Shown in pieces: positions 61,097 through 64,000 of a DNA stretch of 64,000 nucleotides. The position numbers and the translations under genes are program-made. The stretch comes from Terriglobia bacterium (GTDB lineage Bacteria > Acidobacteriota > Terriglobia > Bryobacterales > Bryobacteraceae): assembly GCA_020073265.1 (NCBI GenBank), contig JAIQFN010000013.1, positions 1 to 64,000 on the forward strand, in the 5' to 3' direction. Numbering within the stretch: the first letter of the stretch is position 1; each line of letters begins with the position of its first letter. The notes beneath the pieces were generated by a model, which saw only the letters and a program-made list of their open reading frames with translations, ran no database searches and was not told the DNA's origin.

Positions 61097-63505
61097 ATGG
61101 CGGACGCGACGGTCCCCCTGCGGTACTTGTGCATTCACGGTCACTTCTACCAGCCCCCGCGCGAGAACCCGTGGCTGGAAGCGATCGAAGTCCAGGACTC
61201 CGCGTCTCCCTATCACGATTGGAACGAGCGCGTGACCGCGGAGTGCTACGCTCCCAACACCGCCGCGCGGATTCTGGACGCCGATCACCGCATCGCGAAA
61301 ATCGTCAACAACTACGCGAGCATCAGTTTCAATTTCGGCCCGACCCTGCTGGCCTGGATGCAGCATCACGCCCCGGAAGCCTACCGCGAGATTCTGGCCG
61401 CCGACCGCGCCAGCGCGCAGCGCTTTTCCGGCCACGGCTCGGCGCTGGCACAGTGCTACAACCACATGATCATGCCGCTCGCCAACGCGCGGGACAAGCG
61501 GACGCAAGTGCGTTGGGGCATCGAAGATTTCCGGCACCGCTTCGGCCGAGAACCCGAAGGCATGTGGCTGCCGGAGACGGCCGTGGATCTGGAAACGCTG
61601 GCGATCCTGGCGGAAAACGGGATCAAGTACACCATACTCGCGCCGTCGCAAGCCGCTTCCGTCGACGGCGAGGACGCCAGTGGCGAGCAGATTGACCCGA
61701 CGCGCGCCTACCGCCAGAACCTGCCCGGCGGCCGCAGCATCAGCATCTTTTTTTACGACGGGCCGGTGGCGCGCTCGGTGGCTTTTGAAAAGCTGCTCAG
61801 CAACGGCGAACGATTCGCCAGCCGGCTGCTGGACATCTTTTCCGCTGAGCGCACGGAGCCGCAGCTAGCCCACATCGCCACCGATGGCGAGACCTATGGC
61901 CATCACCACGCGCATGGCGATATGGCGCTGGCCTATGCGTTGGAACAGATCCAGTCCAACGGCCTGACGAAACTCACCAACTACGGGGAATTTCTCGAAC
62001 TGCACCCGCCCGCGCACGAGGTCGAGATCCTGGAGAACACCGCCTGGAGCTGCATTCACGGCGTGGGCCGCTGGAGCCTGAACTGCGGCTGCAATTCCGG
62101 CGGCCGTCCGGCCTGGAACCAGGAATGGCGCGCAGCGCTGCGGCAGGCGCTGGACTGGCTGCGCGACGAGATCGCGACGCGTTACGAAGCCACCGCGGCA
62201 GGCTACCTCAAGGATCCGTGGGCCGCGCGCGACGACTACATCCACGTCATCCTGGACCGCTCGGCGGAAAGCCAGGACCGCTTCGCCGCCCGGCACCTCC
62301 GCCGCAAGCATGTCCAGCGCGCCGATCGCATCAAGGTGTGGAAGCTGCTCGAGCTCCAGCGCAACGCCATGCTCATGTACACCAGTTGCGGCTGGTTCTT
62401 CGACGAGCTGTCGGGCCTCGAAACCGTGCAGATCATGCAATACGCCGGACGCGTCGTCCAACTGGCCGAGGAGCTGTTCGGCGAATCGCTAGAGCCGCGC
62501 TTCCTGGAGCGACTGGCAGAGGCCAAGAGCAACATTCCCGAGCATCGCGACGGCGCCCGCATCTATGAGAGGTTCGTCAGGCCCGCCAGGGTGGACTTGC
62601 ACAAGCTGGCCGCGCACTACGCGCTGAGTTCGGTCTTCTTCGCGCACGAGGACATCGACCGCGTCTACTGCTATTCGGTGGAATCCAAGGACTACCGGCT
62701 GAAGCGATCCGGGAAAATGCGACTGGCGTTCGGCAAAGCCCGGTTCACGTCCGAGATCACGCAGGAATCCGAGCTGCTCATGACCGGCGTGATCCAGTCC
62801 GGGGACCACAACCTGCACGGCGGAGTGGGGACGTTTCCAGGCGACGAGGCCTACCACCGGCTCGCCAGAACGGTTCGCGAGGCCTTCGTTCACCCGTATC
62901 TTCCCGAGGCAATTCGGCGCCTGGAGCAAGCTTTTCAGGGCCACACCTATTCGCTCAAGGACATGTTCCGGGACGAGCAGCGCCGGATCGTGGACCAGTT
63001 GATCGAGTCCAAGCGGGAGGAGGCCGCAGCTTCCTATGGCCGGATTTACGAGAGCAATGCCCCGCTGCTGCGCTTCATGAGCGAGTGCTACATTCCGATT
63101 CCCAAGGACCTGAAAGCCGCGGCCGAAGTCGCCCTCACCGGCCTGCTGCGGACCGCTCTCGAAGCGAGCGAGCTGAACCTGTCCCTGCTCCGGACTCTGT
63201 TCGACGACGTTCGAGCGGCCGGCGTGACTTTGGATACGGCCGCTCTCGAGAAGATTCTGCGGCGCAATCTGGAGCAGGACTGCGAGAGTTTTTTCGATGC
63301 TCCGCGCGATTTGGAAAGCCTCAGCAAGTGCCGCGCATCCATGGAAGCCGCCACGTCGCTGCCGCTTCCCCTGGTGCTATGGTCGATCCAGAATCGATGC
63401 TACGCGCTGCTCGAGACGGTTTATCCGGAGATGCAGGACCGCGGCGACACTGAGTGGGCGGCAGAGTTTGAACGGCTCGCGACGCTGCTCGCGCTGCGCG
63501 TCTAG
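61097..63505 (+). CDS. GH57-type glycoside hydrolase/transferase with DUF3536
   Basis: This is an 802-aa protein. Its N-terminal (beta/alpha)7 barrel shows GH57 motifs: YLCIHGHFYQPPRENPW (the HFHQP-like motif), GMWLPETAVDLETLAILAEN with the probable nucleophile Glu in the WxPE motif, and THIATDGETYGHHH-like LAHIATDGETYGHHHAHGD. The C-terminal part from about residue 320 is DUF3536, helical. The activity is likely on alpha-glucan, matching glgP in this window, but no substrate is established for this subfamily. ATG 61097 is 6 nt after YbjQ. The stop overlaps the end of the convergent EAL gene. Confidence 0.88.
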   Translation: MADATVPLRYLCIHGHFYQPPRENPWLEAIEVQDSASPYHDWNERVTAECYAPNTAARILDADHRIAKIVNNYASISFNFGPTLLAWMQHHAPEAYREILAADRASAQRFSGHGSALAQCYNHMIMPLANARDKRTQVRWGIEDFRHRFGREPEGMWLPETAVDLETLAILAENGIKYTILAPSQAASVDGEDASGEQIDPTRAYRQNLPGGRSISIFFYDGPVARSVAFEKLLSNGERFASRLLDIFSAERTEPQLAHIATDGETYGHHHAHGDMALAYALEQIQSNGLTKLTNYGEFLELHPPAHEVEILENTAWSCIHGVGRWSLNCGCNSGGRPAWNQEWRAALRQALDWLRDEIATRYEATAAGYLKDPWAARDDYIHVILDRSAESQDRFAARHLRRKHVQRADRIKVWKLLELQRNAMLMYTSCGWFFDELSGLETVQIMQYAGRVVQLAEELFGESLEPRFLERLAEAKSNIPEHRDGARIYERFVRPARVDLHKLAAHYALSSVFFAHEDIDRVYCYSVESKDYRLKRSGKMRLAFGKARFTSEITQESELLMTGVIQSGDHNLHGGVGTFPGDEAYHRLARTVREAFVHPYLPEAIRRLEQAFQGHTYSLKDMFRDEQRRIVDQLIESKREEAAASYGRIYESNAPLLRFMSECYIPIPKDLKAAAEVALTGLLRTALEASELNLSLLRTLFDDVRAAGVTLDTAALEKILRRNLEQDCESFFDAPRDLESLSKCRASMEAATSLPLPLVLWSIQNRCYALLETVYPEMQDRGDTEWAAEFERLATLLALRV

Positions 63506-64000
63506 CCGGCCACCGCTGCTTTTCGTTCCTCCCCGGCCAGCAATTCCTCCACCGCTTCGGGGGCAAGCGCGGCTCCATAGAAGTACCCCTGCACTTTGTC
63601 GCAGCCCAGCAACCGAACCAGGTCCATTTCCTCGCTGGTTTCCACGCCCTCGGCTACCACCGTCAGATTCATGCTGTGCGCCAGCCGCACGATACTCTGG
63701 ATCACCGGCAGCGAACCTTCCGGCTCCAGCATGCCGCGCAGGAACGACTGGTCGATCTTGAGGACATCCACGGGAAGCTTGCTCAGATAGCTCAGTGAGG
63801 AGTAACCGGTGCCGAAATCGTCGATCGCGATACTGACGCCCAGCTCGCGGATCTGCGACATGCGCGCCACCGACTGCGGAAGATCCCGCATCACGGAGCT
63901 TTCGGTCAGCTCCAGCTCCAGGCACGCAGGCGCGAGGCCGCTGATGGCCAGCGCGGCCGCCACCGTTTCCAAAAAATCGCGGCGCCCGAATTGCAAAGCC
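63502..64000 (-). CDS. EAL-domain c-di-GMP phosphodiesterase, C-terminal part
   Basis: The open frame continues past the right edge, so the start is outside the window. The present 166 residues are the second half of an EAL domain: ACLELELTESSVM (metal-binding Glu), VSIAIDDFGTGYSSLSYLS (DDFGTGYSS, catalytic loop), VDVLKIDQSFL and VVAEGVETSEE. These active-site residues suggest a functional phosphodiesterase. Upstream GGDEF or sensor domains cannot be seen. It is convergent with the DUF3536 gene, overlapping by 4 nt. Confidence 0.9.
   Translation of the reverse strand, partial: ALQFGRRDFLETVAAALAISGLAPACLELELTESSVMRDLPQSVARMSQIRELGVSIAIDDFGTGYSSLSYLSKLPVDVLKIDQSFLRGMLEPEGSLPVIQSIVRLAHSMNLTVVAEGVETSEEMDLVRLLGCDKVQGYFYGAALAPEAVEELLAGEERKAAVAG

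Overview
The window reads as a GC-rich chromosomal segment from a member of the Acidobacteriota, most likely of the Solibacter/Bryobacter group. This is inferred from family content. The evidence is a secreted protein with the TIGR03437-type repeat typical of Solibacter, a BlaI/BlaR1 pair whose M56 peptidase carries a GWxTD tail, a PilZ protein, a tiny VPEI/PEP-CTERM-like surface protein, and many GTG starts. No rRNA, tRNA, CRISPR array or prophage was recognised.

Region 1 (1-13.9 kb) is a surface-glycan locus with visible decay. The left edge is the start of an IS630-type transposase. It is followed by a multiply frameshifted nucleotidyltransferase (PF14907-like) joined in frame to an orphan Wzt C-terminal domain. 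Next come an HprK-related kinase fused to a glycosyltransferase, a TPR/double-glycosyltransferase protein, a PqqD-like protein, a methyltransferase with a -1 frameshift, two GT2 enzymes, a GT-B/polysaccharide-deacetylase fusion and a further GT2. A DegT aminotransferase and a Gfo/Idh dehydrogenase follow (WlbE/WlbA-like, nucleotide-amino-sugar synthesis). Behind them lies a broken hexapeptide acetyltransferase that would have been the third enzyme of that pathway.

Region 2 (13.9-31.4 kb) is mixed. It holds a GH5 glycosidase, a VOC protein, a 54-aa VPEI-CTERM-like protein, a sterol-desaturase-like hydroxylase, a hybrid histidine kinase, a CpsB-type phosphatase with an O-antigen ligase, a Tat-exported cysteine-repeat protein behind a MauE/double-thioredoxin protein, a two-component pair, an acyl-ACP synthetase/ACP/PlsC fusion and a PilZ protein.

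Region 3 (31.4-49.9 kb) is housekeeping and stress: PolX, class II ribonucleotide reductase coupled to NAD synthetase, a tandem UspA, a triple-BON protein, a phosphoribosyltransferase, PRPP synthetase, an HPF-cold-shock fusion, a thiamine-binding MTH1187 protein, archease with RtcB RNA ligase, UDP-glucose dehydrogenase and AccD. The middle part looks like a stress/dormancy island centred on RNA repair and ribosome hibernation.

Region 4 (50-64 kb) holds alpha-glucan phosphorylase, a large secreted FG-GAP/TIM-barrel protein, a carboxypeptidase-regulatory-domain protein, BlaI with two tandem operators and a frameshifted BlaR1-GWxTD, a GT39-like membrane glycosyltransferase, a YbjQ protein, a GH57/DUF3536 protein and the C-terminal part of an EAL-domain protein.

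The most attractive candidate for an undescribed system is the redoxin plus Tat cysteine-repeat pair (22.9-25.1 kb). Next are the HprK/PqqD/nucleotidyltransferase trio inside a glycan locus and the RNA-repair stress island.
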